A stretch of DNA of 64,000 nucleotides from Chryseobacterium viscerum (GTDB taxonomy: Bacteria > Bacteroidota > Bacteroidia > Flavobacteriales > Weeksellaceae): contig NZ_JAPDFT010000001.1 of assembly GCF_025949665.1 (NCBI RefSeq), positions 558,001 to 622,000 on the forward strand, given 5' to 3'. Position numbers and translations under genes: made by a program. Shown one piece after another: positions 25,774-35,498 of this stretch (positions are counted from its first letter, which is position 1; the number at the start of each line of letters is the position of its first letter). The notes beneath the pieces are model-generated. The model searched no databases. It worked only from the letters and a program-made list of their open reading frames with translations, and was not told where the DNA came from.

Positions 25774-27690
25774 TTATTTGTAACTTCTTACCGTTGGCTG
25801 AATTTCTTCAAAGGTTAAAGACTCCTTAATTAGCTCAGGTTCACTATTTTCACCTGCCCATGCCCAAGCGGAGATAAACTGGTATTCAGCATCATTTCTC
25901 ATGGCTTCTCCGTCCGGAGTCTGGAATTCTTCTCTGAAATGCGCCCCGCAGGATTCGTTACGGGTTAAGGCATCATAACACATCAGTTCTCCTATTTCAA
26001 AATAATCGGCAACGCGGCCGGCTTTTTCCAGTTCGGTATTCATTTTATCTCCCTGGCCGGAAACTCTGACATCTTTATAGAATTCCTGTTTCAGTTTTCG
26101 GATTTCCTGAATGGCGTATTTCAGTCCTTCTTCATTTCTGGCCAGCCCACAATAATCGTACAGGAGTTTTCCCAGTGTTTTGTGGAAATAATCAACGGTT
26201 TTGGTTCCTTTGATATTGATAAAATCACGAATCTGATTTTTAACGGCATTTTCTGCTTGTTCAAATTCAGGTGTATCAGATGAAATTTTTCCGGTGTGAA
26301 TTTCATCAGCCAAATAGTTCGCAATAGTGTAAGGTGCGATAAAATAACCGTCTACGGAAGCTTGCAAAAGAGAATTAGCCCCTAATCTGTTAGCTCCATG
26401 ATCTGCAAAATTAGCTTCACCTAAAGCAAACAATCCCGGAACGGTAGTCATCAACTCATAATCTACCCAAAGACCACCCATTGAAAAATGGGCAGATGGA
26501 GAGATCATCATGGGTTCTTTATAGGCATCGTATCCCGTTATTTTAAGATACATATCAAATAAATTTCCATATTTCTCTTTGATCTTATCCTTTCCCTGTT
26601 CCTGAATTGCTTTTGAAAAATCAAGATACACAGCATTTTTCAAAGGCCCGATTCCGAAACCTGCATCAATTCTTTCTTTGGCTGCACGGGAAGAAATATC
26701 TCTCGGAGCAAGATTCCCGAAAGCCGGATATCTTCTTTCAAGATAATAATCCCTTTCATTTTCCGGAATATCATTGGGTGGTCTGTTTTCACCTTCTTTT
26801 AACGGAACCCAGATCCGTCCGTCATTACGCAATGATTCAGACATTAAGGTCAGTTTAGACTGATAATCTCCTGATTGCGGAAGAGAAGTAGGGTGCACCT
26901 GAATCCAGCTTGGAGAAGCCATTAAAGCTCCTTTTTTATGGGCTCTCCAGATTGCAGAACCGTTACAACCCATGGCCAGGGTAGACAGATAATAGATTTT
27001 CCCGTAACCTCCCGTTGCCAATATTACAGCGTGTGCTGCATGTCTTTCAATGTCTCCTGTGTCTAAATTCCTTACGATAATTCCTCTGGCTTTCCCTTCA
27101 ACGGTGACCAGATCAAGCATTTCATGCCTTGAAAACAATTGTACAGAACCTTTTCCAACCTGTCTCATCAATGCCTGATAAGCGCCCAGAAGAAGCTGTT
27201 GCCCCGTTTGTCCTCTCGCATAGAAAGTACGGCTCACCTGAACGCCCCCGAAAGATCGGTTGTTCAGATATCCTCCGTATTCACGTCCAAAAGGTACGCC
27301 TTGCGCTACAGCCTGATCGATGAGATTCAGAGAACACTCTGCCATTCGGTATACATTGGCTTCACGGGCTCTGAAGTCTCCTCCTTTTAAGGTATCAACA
27401 AACATTCTGTACACGCTGTCGCCATCGTTTTTATAGTTTTTTGCAGCATTCACTCCTCCCTGGGCTGCTACAGAGTGCGCTCTTCTCGGGCTATCCTGGA
27501 AACAGAATGATTTCACATTATATCCCATTTCTCCTAAAGAAGCAGCGATAGAACTTCCCGCCAGTCCTGTTCCTACAACAATGACATCCAGTTTTTTACG
27601 ATTGGCGGGATTAACGAGTCTCGCTTTCTTTTTATAATTTTCCCATTTATGTTCCAATGGGCCTTGTGGTATTTTTGAATCTAAAATCAT
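25774..27690 (-). CDS. sdhA: Succinate dehydrogenase / fumarate reductase flavoprotein subunit
   Basis: The 638-aa protein has the FAD-binding [20 protein letters not shown] near residue 32, the flavin-linking histidine in [16 protein letters not shown], and substrate-site segments [28 protein letters not shown] and [15 protein letters not shown]. The ATG at 27690 ([20 protein letters not shown]) is 11 bases after the sdhC stop; an in-frame ATG at 27792 lies inside sdhC and is rejected. This is the Bacteroidota type with a long N-terminal lead-in. It works with sdhC and sdhB as a membrane-bound succinate:menaquinone oxidoreductase. Confidence 0.97.
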   Translation of the reverse strand: MILDSKIPQGPLEHKWENYKKKARLVNPANRKKLDVIVVGTGLAGSSIAASLGEMGYNVKSFCFQDSPRRAHSVAAQGGVNAAKNYKNDGDSVYRMFVDTLKGGDFRAREANVYRMAECSLNLIDQAVAQGVPFGREYGGYLNNRSFGGVQVSRTFYARGQTGQQLLLGAYQALMRQVGKGSVQLFSRHEMLDLVTVEGKARGIIVRNLDTGDIERHAAHAVILATGGYGKIYYLSTLAMGCNGSAIWRAHKKGALMASPSWIQVHPTSLPQSGDYQSKLTLMSESLRNDGRIWVPLKEGENRPPNDIPENERDYYLERRYPAFGNLAPRDISSRAAKERIDAGFGIGPLKNAVYLDFSKAIQEQGKDKIKEKYGNLFDMYLKITGYDAYKEPMMISPSAHFSMGGLWVDYELMTTVPGLFALGEANFADHGANRLGANSLLQASVDGYFIAPYTIANYLADEIHTGKISSDTPEFEQAENAVKNQIRDFINIKGTKTVDYFHKTLGKLLYDYCGLARNEEGLKYAIQEIRKLKQEFYKDVRVSGQGDKMNTELEKAGRVADYFEIGELMCYDALTRNESCGAHFREEFQTPDGEAMRNDAEYQFISAWAWAGENSEPELIKESLTFEEIQPTVRSYK

Positions 27691-27701
27691 GACCGTTCTG
27701 T

Positions 27702-28358
27702 TTAATGATAAGTAAAGAATACATACACCGGCATCAATGCAAAACCTACACAGATGATGATTGAATAGGCAATCCCGATAGTCTTGAACCATTGTACAAA
27801 CTTAGGATGATACAGCCCCAGAGTTCTTACAGCACTGTGTATCCCATGAATCAGATGATAGCATAAAGCAATCATTGAGAGTACATAAATGATGACATAC
27901 CACCATTCTTTGAATACGGTTACTACCAGAATGTACAGATCTTTATTTCCGTTCTCATCCAAAGGCGGATTTCCGAATTTGTAGATATACCAGAAGTTCT
28001 GAAAATGGATCACCAGGAAAATCAGAATTAATGTTCCAAGGATTCCCATATTCCTGGAAGCCCATTTACTGGCTCTTCCACGCCTGTCTGACTGATAACC
28101 GCCACCGGATTTTTTATTTTTTAAAGTAATAATGAGTCCGTCTATAGCATGCAGAATGATACTGGCATATAAAACATAGGAAACTATTTTGATAATAATA
28201 TTTCCGGATAGAAAATGCGAATAGGCATTAAACTGCAGGTGCGCCTGTTCTTGTGGAAGGAAAAGCTGAAGATTTCCAAGGAAATGAATCAACAGGAAGA
28301 ATCCCAAAAAGAGTCCTGTAAGGCACATCAGCATTTTTCTTGACAATGTTGATAACAT
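27702..28358 (-). CDS. sdhC: Succinate dehydrogenase cytochrome b subunit (b558 type)
   Basis: The 218-aa protein has five transmembrane helices and histidines placed for two haems ([41 protein letters not shown]). It anchors SdhAB and reduces menaquinone. [17 protein letters not shown] at the N-terminus is typical of Bacteroidota members. It lies 16 bases downstream of the symporter gene, as part of one operon. Confidence 0.95.
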   Translation of the reverse strand: MLSTLSRKMLMCLTGLFLGFFLLIHFLGNLQLFLPQEQAHLQFNAYSHFLSGNIIIKIVSYVLYASIILHAIDGLIITLKNKKSGGGYQSDRRGRASKWASRNMGILGTLILIFLVIHFQNFWYIYKFGNPPLDENGNKDLYILVVTVFKEWWYVIIYVLSMIALCYHLIHGIHSAVRTLGLYHPKFVQWFKTIGIAYSIIICVGFALMPVYVFFTYH

Positions 28359-28374
28359 ATTTTTGATTTAAAAA

Positions 28375-29805
28375 TTAATAATATCCTAAGACTTTCATCC
28401 ACAATCCTCCTACAACCATATAAATGATCAATAGAACGATTCCTATTTCTAGACCTCTCACCCACCAGGCTTTCAGGTCAACATATCCACTTCCGAAGAA
28501 TACCGGAGCCGGACCGTGACCATAATGAGTAAGTACTCCGTAAATTGAACCCATGAAACCTAGCATCATCGCCAATAACATAGGAGGAATGCCTAAAGAA
28601 ACCCCTACACCAAGTAATGCAGCATACATAGCAGCTACGTGAGCAGTAGCACTTGCGAAAATATAGTGGCTGAAGAAATAGACTACAATAATAACCGGGA
28701 AGGCTACCTGCCAGCTCAAACCTCCGATCTGCACTTTGATAAGGTTACTGAACCATCCAATGAAGCCTAGTTCATTCAATGAACTTGCCATCATTACCAA
28801 TACAGCAAACCAAACGATGGTATCCCATGCTCCTTTTTCACCTTTTACATCCTCCCAGGTTAATACCGAAGTTAAAAGCAATAATGTTAATCCGATGAAT
28901 GCAGTAGTGGTAGCATCAATAGAAAGTGCCCCTCCAAATATCCAAAGAGCTAACAGAATGAAGAATGCCAGCAGCATCAGCCATTCGTTTCTGGAAATAG
29001 GCCCCATTTCTTTTAATTTCTGAGCTGCCATTTTGGGAGCATCACCTGTTTTTTTCAGTTCAGGCGGGTATAACTTATACAATACCAAAGGAACCACAAA
29101 GAATGCTACTGCACCGGGAATGAAACCTGCGGTAGCCCAAGACATCCAGGTAATATCAATACCAAGGTTGGCTGCAAATTTCTGACACATCGGGTTACTG
29201 GCTGTCCCCGTAAGGAACATAGAAGAAGCGATGAGGTTCATATAATAACTGTTCAATGTTAGAAATGATCCTAATTTTCTATGGGTTTCCGGTTTTTCTG
29301 GAACGGAATCAAAGCTGATGGCCATAGATTTCATGATAGGGTAGATAATTCCACCTCCTCTCGCGGTATTACTCGGAATAGCTGGAGCAAGACAGACATC
29401 GGCAAGTCCTAATCCGTAAGCTAATCCCAAAGAGCTTTTACCAAAAACTCTGATGAATAGAAAGGCAATACGGTTTCCAAGTCCTGTTTTGATAAATCCT
29501 CTGGCAATAAAGAATGAGATCCCGATCAGCCAGATTACTTTGTCTCCAAAACCGGAAAGAGCTTTGGTAATGGATTTCCCTGCGTCTCCCGGAGCTACTA
29601 CCTGTGTAAGGGCTGTAAAACCAATGGCCATCATACACATTGTGCCCATAGGAGCTGCTTTAAGAATAATGCCTAAAATGGTTGCCGCAAAGATGGCGAA
29701 CAGATGCCAGGCATTCTCAGCCACACCCTCCGGAGCAGGGATGAACCATATTATTAACGCAACAACAAATGTAATCGCTACGTTTTTGATATTAATTTCT
29801 TTCAT
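28375..29805 (-). CDS. DASS-family dicarboxylate transporter
   Basis: The 476-aa protein has about 12-13 hydrophobic segments and the DASS/CitT architecture: SNTARGGGIIYPIMKS in the first half and SATAHVAAMYAALLGVG in the second, corresponding to the paired substrate/Na+ hairpins (SNT, and SAT in the second). CLAPAIPSNTARGG is typical of the CitT/TtdT/2-oxoglutarate-malate branch. Family members move C4-dicarboxylates by exchange or Na+ symport. Directly preceding sdhCAB and following a porin, it most likely imports succinate, fumarate or malate, or exchanges fumarate for succinate. Confidence 0.9.
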   Translation of the reverse strand: MKEINIKNVAITFVVALIIWFIPAPEGVAENAWHLFAIFAATILGIILKAAPMGTMCMMAIGFTALTQVVAPGDAGKSITKALSGFGDKVIWLIGISFFIARGFIKTGLGNRIAFLFIRVFGKSSLGLAYGLGLADVCLAPAIPSNTARGGGIIYPIMKSMAISFDSVPEKPETHRKLGSFLTLNSYYMNLIASSMFLTGTASNPMCQKFAANLGIDITWMSWATAGFIPGAVAFFVVPLVLYKLYPPELKKTGDAPKMAAQKLKEMGPISRNEWLMLLAFFILLALWIFGGALSIDATTTAFIGLTLLLLTSVLTWEDVKGEKGAWDTIVWFAVLVMMASSLNELGFIGWFSNLIKVQIGGLSWQVAFPVIIVVYFFSHYIFASATAHVAAMYAALLGVGVSLGIPPMLLAMMLGFMGSIYGVLTHYGHGPAPVFFGSGYVDLKAWWVRGLEIGIVLLIIYMVVGGLWMKVLGYY

Positions 29806-29825
29806 GATACTAACTATTTAATCGT

Positions 29826-30992
29826 TTAAAACCTACTTTGTACCTGGACAATGAATAGATTGTTATTGTATTGTGATGTGTTTTCCACCTGATATTTGTA
29901 ACGGTCAAACTGAACCCCCAATTGAATTCTTGCTCCATAATTTTTCAGAAATTCCAATCCGAACATAGGAGTGATCGTTTGTCTTGGGTTGGAAGCCATT
30001 CTGAAATTGGTATCAAGGTATTCGTAACGGCAGGATAATTCGAAGGCGCTGAGGTTTTTATGGTTGATCTCATATCTTAGATTCGGAAGGAAATAAGCTC
30101 CGCGGATCAGATACTGATCTGGATTCTCAGGTCGCAATTCAGGGGCAATGGAGTTGTACAGAACATGGTTGGTGGCTTGTTTGGCTTCCAGCTGCATGTC
30201 AAGACTCCATTTTGAATCAAATTGAATCAATGAGCTCAGATCTACTCCCAGTGCGTATACTTTTTTGCTGAAAACTTCCCCAATACCTCCGTTCAGACCT
30301 ACATTGAAATTGTATTTTTTGGATAATCCGAAGACAAGGCGGGTAGAATACTGCTTTCCGTTATCATTATCATTGATCTGGTTTTTTCCATTTCCGTTGA
30401 CTACCGAAACAGCATATTGGAAAGGAATTTCTCCCAACTGAAGCTGTCCTGTGGCAGACATTCCGATCTGGAAACTTGTCCAGCCCAGTTTTCCGAATTC
30501 CGTATACTGATTAGACCAATCTAAAGATTTAATAATATCAATAGGATAAGTTTCTTCAATACCGAACCAAGGTCTGAATTGCCCTACGGTAATGGCTAAT
30601 TTGGGATTGAAAGTATACTTCAGATACGCGTTTTCAAGAACTCTGCTTTTAGGGTCATTTTTAAAGTCCGCAAGGTTGGCTAAGACAACCACTTCTGTGC
30701 GTTTACTGATCTGCGCCCGAACCTGAACCCTCATGTATTTGAGCATGAAATTATTATCAGTTCCGGAACCATCGGTATGATGAAGTCCGTTGACATCAAC
30801 ATCCCTGGACATTCCTACCAGATAACGTGCCTGAAAAAGACCTTTGATCTGCAGCTGCGGATATTTTACATTGTCTTCTTCCTGTGGAGGAGGTGTGGTC
30901 TTCAGAAAATCCTGATTTTGTGCATAAGCTGATAACCCACAGGCCAGCATGCACAGGATCAGGCTTTTCTTTTTAATCGAAAAAAAGGCCAT
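29826..30992 (-). CDS. Outer-membrane porin (phosphate-selective porin O/P-like)
   Basis: The 388-aa protein has a signal peptide ending LSAYAQ and alternating amphipathic strands through to the aromatic C-terminus (NNLFIVQVQSRF). QIKGLFQARYLVGMSRDVD and YLKYTFNPKLAITVGQFRPW are the pattern of OprO/P-like porins of Bacteroidota. As first gene of the operon with a dicarboxylate transporter and SDH, it probably provides passage of organic acids across the outer membrane (inference). The phosphate name describes the family only. Confidence 0.85.
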   Translation of the reverse strand: MAFFSIKKKSLILCMLACGLSAYAQNQDFLKTTPPPQEEDNVKYPQLQIKGLFQARYLVGMSRDVDVNGLHHTDGSGTDNNFMLKYMRVQVRAQISKRTEVVVLANLADFKNDPKSRVLENAYLKYTFNPKLAITVGQFRPWFGIEETYPIDIIKSLDWSNQYTEFGKLGWTSFQIGMSATGQLQLGEIPFQYAVSVVNGNGKNQINDNDNGKQYSTRLVFGLSKKYNFNVGLNGGIGEVFSKKVYALGVDLSSLIQFDSKWSLDMQLEAKQATNHVLYNSIAPELRPENPDQYLIRGAYFLPNLRYEINHKNLSAFELSCRYEYLDTNFRMASNPRQTITPMFGLEFLKNYGARIQLGVQFDRYKYQVENTSQYNNNLFIVQVQSRF

Positions 30993-31041
30993 ATCTATTT
31001 TTGTTTTTTTATTGTAAACTTTATTTTACCACTACTGCTTA

Positions 31042-31088
31042 ACCACCCCGTCAAATCTTTGATTTGCCACCCCTCCAGAGGAGGGAAT
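31042..31088 (-). repeat. Dispersed repeat, copy 2
   Basis: This is the reverse-complement relative of 21901-21954, with the same flanking halves and a different inner palindrome (AAATCTTTGATTT here). It sits in the 188-base gap upstream of the porin operon and downstream of the amidase gene. The shared end blocks are TTTGACGGGGTGGT and GGAGGGGTGGC. Confidence 0.75.
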
Positions 31089-31180
31089 GGTAACATATGG
31101 AATCATAGTGCAGCATACTTAGATCTTTTCGTCTGCGAAAACAGATTTTTTACTAAGTGAAATATTTTGTGGTGAAATAT

Positions 31181-32230
31181 TTATTTTAATCCTAAGAATG
31201 TAAACGGTGCGGATTCTTTAAAATTTGCATTGGATTTGCCGTTGTAAGTATTATTATTACTCAGGTCCAGTTTCATCACTTTTCCCTTAGGGCTCAGGTC
31301 GAAATCTTTAAGATCTACCCAGAAAGTATTTGGTGTGAAAACCGTTTCAAAATAATACACCAGATTTTTCTGATCTGAGACAGAACGCCATCTTGTGGAC
31401 GAAATGTTAGGTTCCGTTGCTGAAGTGATTCCATAAGGGACAGAGCAGTTTCTGATCACACTGAAAACACTGGCCACAGCTGTACGGGTATCGGCTGTTT
31501 GCGGAATTGCATTTACATAGTAAGAAGCTCTTACAAAGCGGTCTGCAGCACGGTTGGTTCCCGGAAGCATAACCGTTCCCGGAATTCCTTTCCAGTAATT
31601 GTTAAGGGCCAGCTGTTCTTCAAAAACAGGCGAATTGGTCATTACGGTGTAAGACGGATCATGATGAATGACCAGTTTACCGTCAATATACTCAAATACG
31701 GCATTGTCTCCGGAAGCATCAGAAATGGAAAGGTGGATTGTTGTAAATCTTTCTGTTCCTGGAATATAATCACTTACAATAACGAAAGGTTCTTTGCGTG
31801 AAAACTCTACAGCTTCTTTTACTGTGGCAAAATTATCGAGATAATATTGTGCCCATAATGATATAGCAAGTCCCTTTTTACTTCCTTTTCCATCAAACTT
31901 CGGGTACTGGGATTCTCCTAACCAAAGCAGGTTGGCAACCAGTCCTTTTTCGTTCATTCCGTCTGCTGAAGCAATATCCCATGAAGAGCTGATGAGGCTT
32001 CCGTATTTGGAAGTCCATTTTACAGATTTAGAGCCTGTCTGCCCGTTGCGGTCTATTCCTTTTGGGAAAACCCACAGATTGGCAGGGATTTCGTCACGCC
32101 AGTCCATAGAACGGGCTGTAATGACAGTGTTTTGGGGTCCTTTGTAAACTACTCTTGTACATGCTTCTGATGGATTCCATAATCCTACAGCGAGGACCAG
32201 AGAAAATAAAATTAATGGGAACTTTTTCAT
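31181..32230 (-). CDS. Secreted linear-amide C-N hydrolase (choloylglycine-hydrolase family, Ntn fold)
   Basis: The 349-aa protein has a signal peptide ending in SEA directly before CTRVVYKGPQNTVITARSMD. Signal cleavage at Ala-Cys would expose the catalytic N-terminal cysteine (residue 24), as in bile-salt hydrolases and penicillin V acylases. MDWRDEIPANLWVFPKG, GMNEKGLVANLLWLGES, TNSPVFEEQL and LPGTNRAADRFVRASYY match the conserved Asp, Asn and Arg regions. The substrate (N-acyl homoserine lactone, penicillin V or another acyl amide) cannot be assigned; the periplasmic location is predicted. Confidence 0.9.
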   Translation of the reverse strand: MKKFPLILFSLVLAVGLWNPSEACTRVVYKGPQNTVITARSMDWRDEIPANLWVFPKGIDRNGQTGSKSVKWTSKYGSLISSSWDIASADGMNEKGLVANLLWLGESQYPKFDGKGSKKGLAISLWAQYYLDNFATVKEAVEFSRKEPFVIVSDYIPGTERFTTIHLSISDASGDNAVFEYIDGKLVIHHDPSYTVMTNSPVFEEQLALNNYWKGIPGTVMLPGTNRAADRFVRASYYVNAIPQTADTRTAVASVFSVIRNCSVPYGITSATEPNISSTRWRSVSDQKNLVYYFETVFTPNTFWVDLKDFDLSPKGKVMKLDLSNNNTYNGKSNANFKESAPFTFLGLK

Positions 32231-32609
32231 AATAGTATTATTTGAATTTAAATTTTGTATTGAATTTATTGTGAATAATTCAATTAATTTTAATCATATT
32301 CATTAGTTGGTGATATAAATTTAGATAAATTTGTTTAAATAAAATAATTATTAAGGATAATAATGTGTAATTCATGTTATGAATCATAGTTAAAGAGTGA
32401 AAAACCTGATTATTGGATTTTTTTTTGTATATTCTAGAGATATCTCATAAAAATGAGGTAAAAATGAAGAATAGTGTAATGTCATTTTACTTTGGTTTTC
32501 ATAGGGATATACTTTTAAATTATAAGGTAAAGAACATTGAAATTAGATACCACAAAATAGAAAGCTGTTCTAAAAAACGCTATATTTGATAGATAGACTG
32601 AAGAGATAT
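32231..32609. promoter_or_regulatory. Divergent intergenic region upstream of the phytochrome gene
   Basis: This 379-base, very AT-rich region has no gene. TATATTTG at 32581-32588 fits the -7 consensus and would place transcription start near 32595, ruling out the in-frame TTG at 32586 as phytochrome start. No good TTTG is at the -33 position. Confidence 0.45.
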
Positions 32610-34808
32610 ATGAATTTTATAGAATGCCATGAAGAACCTATCCATATTCCGGGTTCTATACAAAGTTTTGGTTATTTGATTGGCATTGATGCGGAGTCCC
32701 GTACCATTACTTTTTTTAGCAGGAATATCTCGGATATATTTACAATCGAAAGTCCGGAAAAACTTTTCGACAGGATGCTTACGGACTTTCCGGAAAGTTT
32801 CCAGAGTATTATCAATTCGGAAATATATACTTCACTGGAAAGGTTTACCAGACGTAAAAACGAAACTTATTTTGACAAGATTTTCATTGGTGAAAAAGAA
32901 TACCACTTTTCTGTTTTCAAGAGTGGACCTTATATTTTCCTGGAATTTGAAGAAGTGCTGATCAATCCTGACAAAAGGATTTCCAATAAATATGATAATT
33001 TTTACATCATTGATAATGAAAAAGAACTCTGGAATCATCTTCTGGAAACCCTGTCGAAGGTGGTGAACTATGACCGGATGATGGTTTATAAATTCATGAT
33101 GGATGGTTCAGGAAAAGTAATTGCCGAAAAGAAAAATGAGAATATGGAAAGCTTTCTGGGACTTCATTACCCGGAATCTGATATTCCCAAACAGGCACGT
33201 GAGCTTTATCTGAAAAAAAGAAAAAGAATCTTCAGCAATGTATATGCGGATACGGTTCCTATTTTAAGCAAAAGTCCGGAAAATATCGATCTTACTTTCT
33301 CTGCATCCAGAGGAATGTCGCCTATTCACGGGCAGTATCTTAAAAATTCTGGAGCCGCTTCAAGCTTCAGTATTTCGATTATTATTGATGATCACCTTTG
33401 GGGATTGGTAACCTGCCAGAATGTAGAACCTAAGCATATTGACCTTGAGGACAGAGTACAGGCCGGAATTTTCACTGCTCTGGCTGCTAATGCATATTCA
33501 TCTTTCAAGTCCAAGAGCGAACTGAACTACCGTTTGGAGCTGAATGAGAAAGTGTCTCAGCTTAAAACGGAGTTTTTAAAACATAATAACCTGTTTGATT
33601 CTCTTATTGAGTGTAAAACAGACATCAGAAACCTACCTGAGGCAGACGGGCTTGCTATTGTTTCAGATGAAAGCATCATAACAGACGGCAGTACTCCCAA
33701 TCCGGAAACTGTCAATAGAATTGTACAATGGGCGTTGGAGAATACCAATGAGAGAATTTATGTGAGCCGAAGCTTTCTTAAAGATTACGGTGAAGAACTG
33801 GATCTGCCTAAAAATGCTGCAGGTATTATTATTTATTTTATTGAAAGGGATAAGAATGAAATGCTGATCTGGTTCCGGAAAGAGTTTGATGAACATATCA
33901 ACTGGGCTGGAAATCCGGAGAAAAAGATTGGTGTATTTTCTCAAAACGGAGAGGAAAGGCAAATGATATCGCCGAGAACTTCCTTCCATATTTTTACAGA
34001 AAATATCAAAGGGAGTTCTAAAAGATGGAATTCCAGAAACATAAGTGCTGTACAGGCTGTAAGGGATTTGATTTTAGAAACCTCTCACAAAAATTATATT
34101 GCTATCAAAAGGCTTAATGATGAGCTTAAGAAAGTGAATGAAGAGCTTGACAGTTTTTCTTATACCATTTCTCATGATTTAGGAACTCCATTGACGGTGA
34201 TGAAGCTGAATGCCCAGATGCTTCTGGGAAATCTTGCTGAAGATACCGGAAAAAGCAAAACGAAGATCAATACAATTATCGAGGAGATTGATAATATGGC
34301 TGAAATGATGCAGGACGTATTACAGCTTAGCCGTGCCAAGCACAGTGAAGTTCAGCTTGAAAGCCTTAAAACGGCTCATACTATTGAGAAAATATCTCAA
34401 AATGCCAAGATGACTTATGGGAGTCCGAACAGTGAAATTATCATTAAGGAATGCCCGGATGTACTGGCTGATAAAACGATGCTTCATCAGGTATTTCTTA
34501 ATATTATCAATAATGCTGTGAAATATTCTTCCCACAAAGATTTTCCGAAGGTGGAAATTGAAGGCACAGAAGATGGGCAGACTATTATTTACAGGGTTTC
34601 AGACAATGGTATTGGTATTCCTGAAGAGGAGAAGCATAAGATGTTTAAAATCTTCAACAGGATGGATAATGCCAAGCAATTTAAAGGAAACGGAGTAGGG
34701 CTGTCTATTGTATACCGTATTATGAAAAGAATAGGAGGAAATGTGGATTATGAAAGCAGCAGTGAGGGAACGTCCTTTATTTTAACGTTTAAAAAGCCTT
34801 ATATTTGA
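32610..34808 (+). CDS. Bacteriophytochrome histidine kinase (PAS-GAF-PHY-HisKA-HATPase)
   Basis: About 732 aa from the ATG at 32610. The biliverdin-attaching cysteine lies in ECHEEPIHIPGSIQSFG, at the same position as in Deinococcus BphP. The GAF motif HYPESDIPKQARELY carries the conserved Asp, and GMSPIHGQYLKNSGAASSF carries the chromophore-pocket His. The PHY tongue has SPRTSFHIF (PRxSF). The kinase half has the H-box SYTISHDLGTPLTVM, the N-box INNAVKYSS and the G-box VSDNGIGIPEEE. It is a complete red/far-red-sensing kinase, operonic with haem oxygenase (21-base gap). No response regulator lies next to it, so the output is unknown. Confidence 0.95.
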   Translation: MNFIECHEEPIHIPGSIQSFGYLIGIDAESRTITFFSRNISDIFTIESPEKLFDRMLTDFPESFQSIINSEIYTSLERFTRRKNETYFDKIFIGEKEYHFSVFKSGPYIFLEFEEVLINPDKRISNKYDNFYIIDNEKELWNHLLETLSKVVNYDRMMVYKFMMDGSGKVIAEKKNENMESFLGLHYPESDIPKQARELYLKKRKRIFSNVYADTVPILSKSPENIDLTFSASRGMSPIHGQYLKNSGAASSFSISIIIDDHLWGLVTCQNVEPKHIDLEDRVQAGIFTALAANAYSSFKSKSELNYRLELNEKVSQLKTEFLKHNNLFDSLIECKTDIRNLPEADGLAIVSDESIITDGSTPNPETVNRIVQWALENTNERIYVSRSFLKDYGEELDLPKNAAGIIIYFIERDKNEMLIWFRKEFDEHINWAGNPEKKIGVFSQNGEERQMISPRTSFHIFTENIKGSSKRWNSRNISAVQAVRDLILETSHKNYIAIKRLNDELKKVNEELDSFSYTISHDLGTPLTVMKLNAQMLLGNLAEDTGKSKTKINTIIEEIDNMAEMMQDVLQLSRAKHSEVQLESLKTAHTIEKISQNAKMTYGSPNSEIIIKECPDVLADKTMLHQVFLNIINNAVKYSSHKDFPKVEIEGTEDGQTIIYRVSDNGIGIPEEEKHKMFKIFNRMDNAKQFKGNGVGLSIVYRIMKRIGGNVDYESSSEGTSFILTFKKPYI

Positions 34809-34829
34809 GAAACTTTTAAAACGTTATTT

Positions 34830-35381
34830 ATGGTATCAGAATATCTTAAACAGAACACGGCAGAGTATCACGATGCAGCAGAGAAACTTTTTAATTCTGA
34901 AAAGATTTTTAATAAAACTTTCACTTTGGAGGATTATAAAAAAATCATTCATACCAATTATCTGATGCTTCTTCACAGTGAAGACAAAATATTCCGTAGC
35001 CTTTCTGGTAAGTATGCAGAAAAACTTCAGCTTGAAGCAAGAAAAAAACTTTCCCTTATTGAAAAGGATCTGAAAAGTCTTTCCCTGGAAAATCAATCCG
35101 CTTCTCACAATCTTGAATTTAACAACGAACATGAAGCACTTGGAGCGATGTATGTGATTGAAGGCTCTACGCTTGGAGGAAATGTTATCGCGAAACAGCT
35201 TTCTAAAACGGAAGGCTTTGATGAGGTTACTTTCAACTTTTTCGGATGTTATCAGGAAAATACAGGCCCTATGTGGAAAAATTTCAAGGAGGTTCTGGAT
35301 ACGGAAATCGCTGAAGAAAACTACCATGAAGTGCTTTCTGGTGCTAAAAAGCTCTACACGTTTTTACTGAACGTCAACTAA
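34830..35381 (+). CDS. bphO: Biliverdin-producing haem oxygenase (BphO)
   Basis: The 183-aa all-helical protein has a proximal haem-ligand His near the N-terminus (TAEYHDAAEKLFNS) and the distal-helix glycine segment GAMYVIEGSTLGGNVIAKQL. It opens haem to biliverdin IX-alpha, which is the chromophore of the adjacent phytochrome. The 21-base gap to the kinase gene shows a dedicated photoreceptor operon. Confidence 0.95.
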   Translation: MVSEYLKQNTAEYHDAAEKLFNSEKIFNKTFTLEDYKKIIHTNYLMLLHSEDKIFRSLSGKYAEKLQLEARKKLSLIEKDLKSLSLENQSASHNLEFNNEHEALGAMYVIEGSTLGGNVIAKQLSKTEGFDEVTFNFFGCYQENTGPMWKNFKEVLDTEIAEENYHEVLSGAKKLYTFLLNVN

Positions 35382-35401
35382 TTTATTTTAATTCTAATTA
35401 A

Positions 35402-35435
35402 ATTCCTGAAAAATTGCGCATTTTTTCAGGAATTG
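35402..35435 (+). terminator. Hairpin after bphO, probable terminator
   Basis: A 13-bp stem (AATTCCTGAAAAA and TTTTTCAGGAATT) lies 20 bases after the bphO stop. The 3' arm is U-rich but no T run follows, and the hairpin overlaps the likely mdh promoter. Confidence 0.6.
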
Positions 35436-35445
35436 TTAAATTTGG
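35414..35445 (+). promoter_or_regulatory. Putative mdh promoter
   Basis: ATTG (35414-35417; one mismatch to TTTG) lies 20 bases before TAAATTTG (35438-35445; exact TAnnTTTG). Transcription would begin near 35452, giving a 47-base leader for mdh. Confidence 0.6.
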
Positions 35446-35498
35446 GGAGTTTCAAATTTAAACTTAACTAACAAAAAATAATTTTAAAAAGTAACAAT

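Noticed and set aside
27691..27792. Longer sdhA start at 27792
   Set aside because: It lies inside sdhC and would add 34 residues unlike SdhA; the ATG at 27690 is 11 bases after the sdhC stop.
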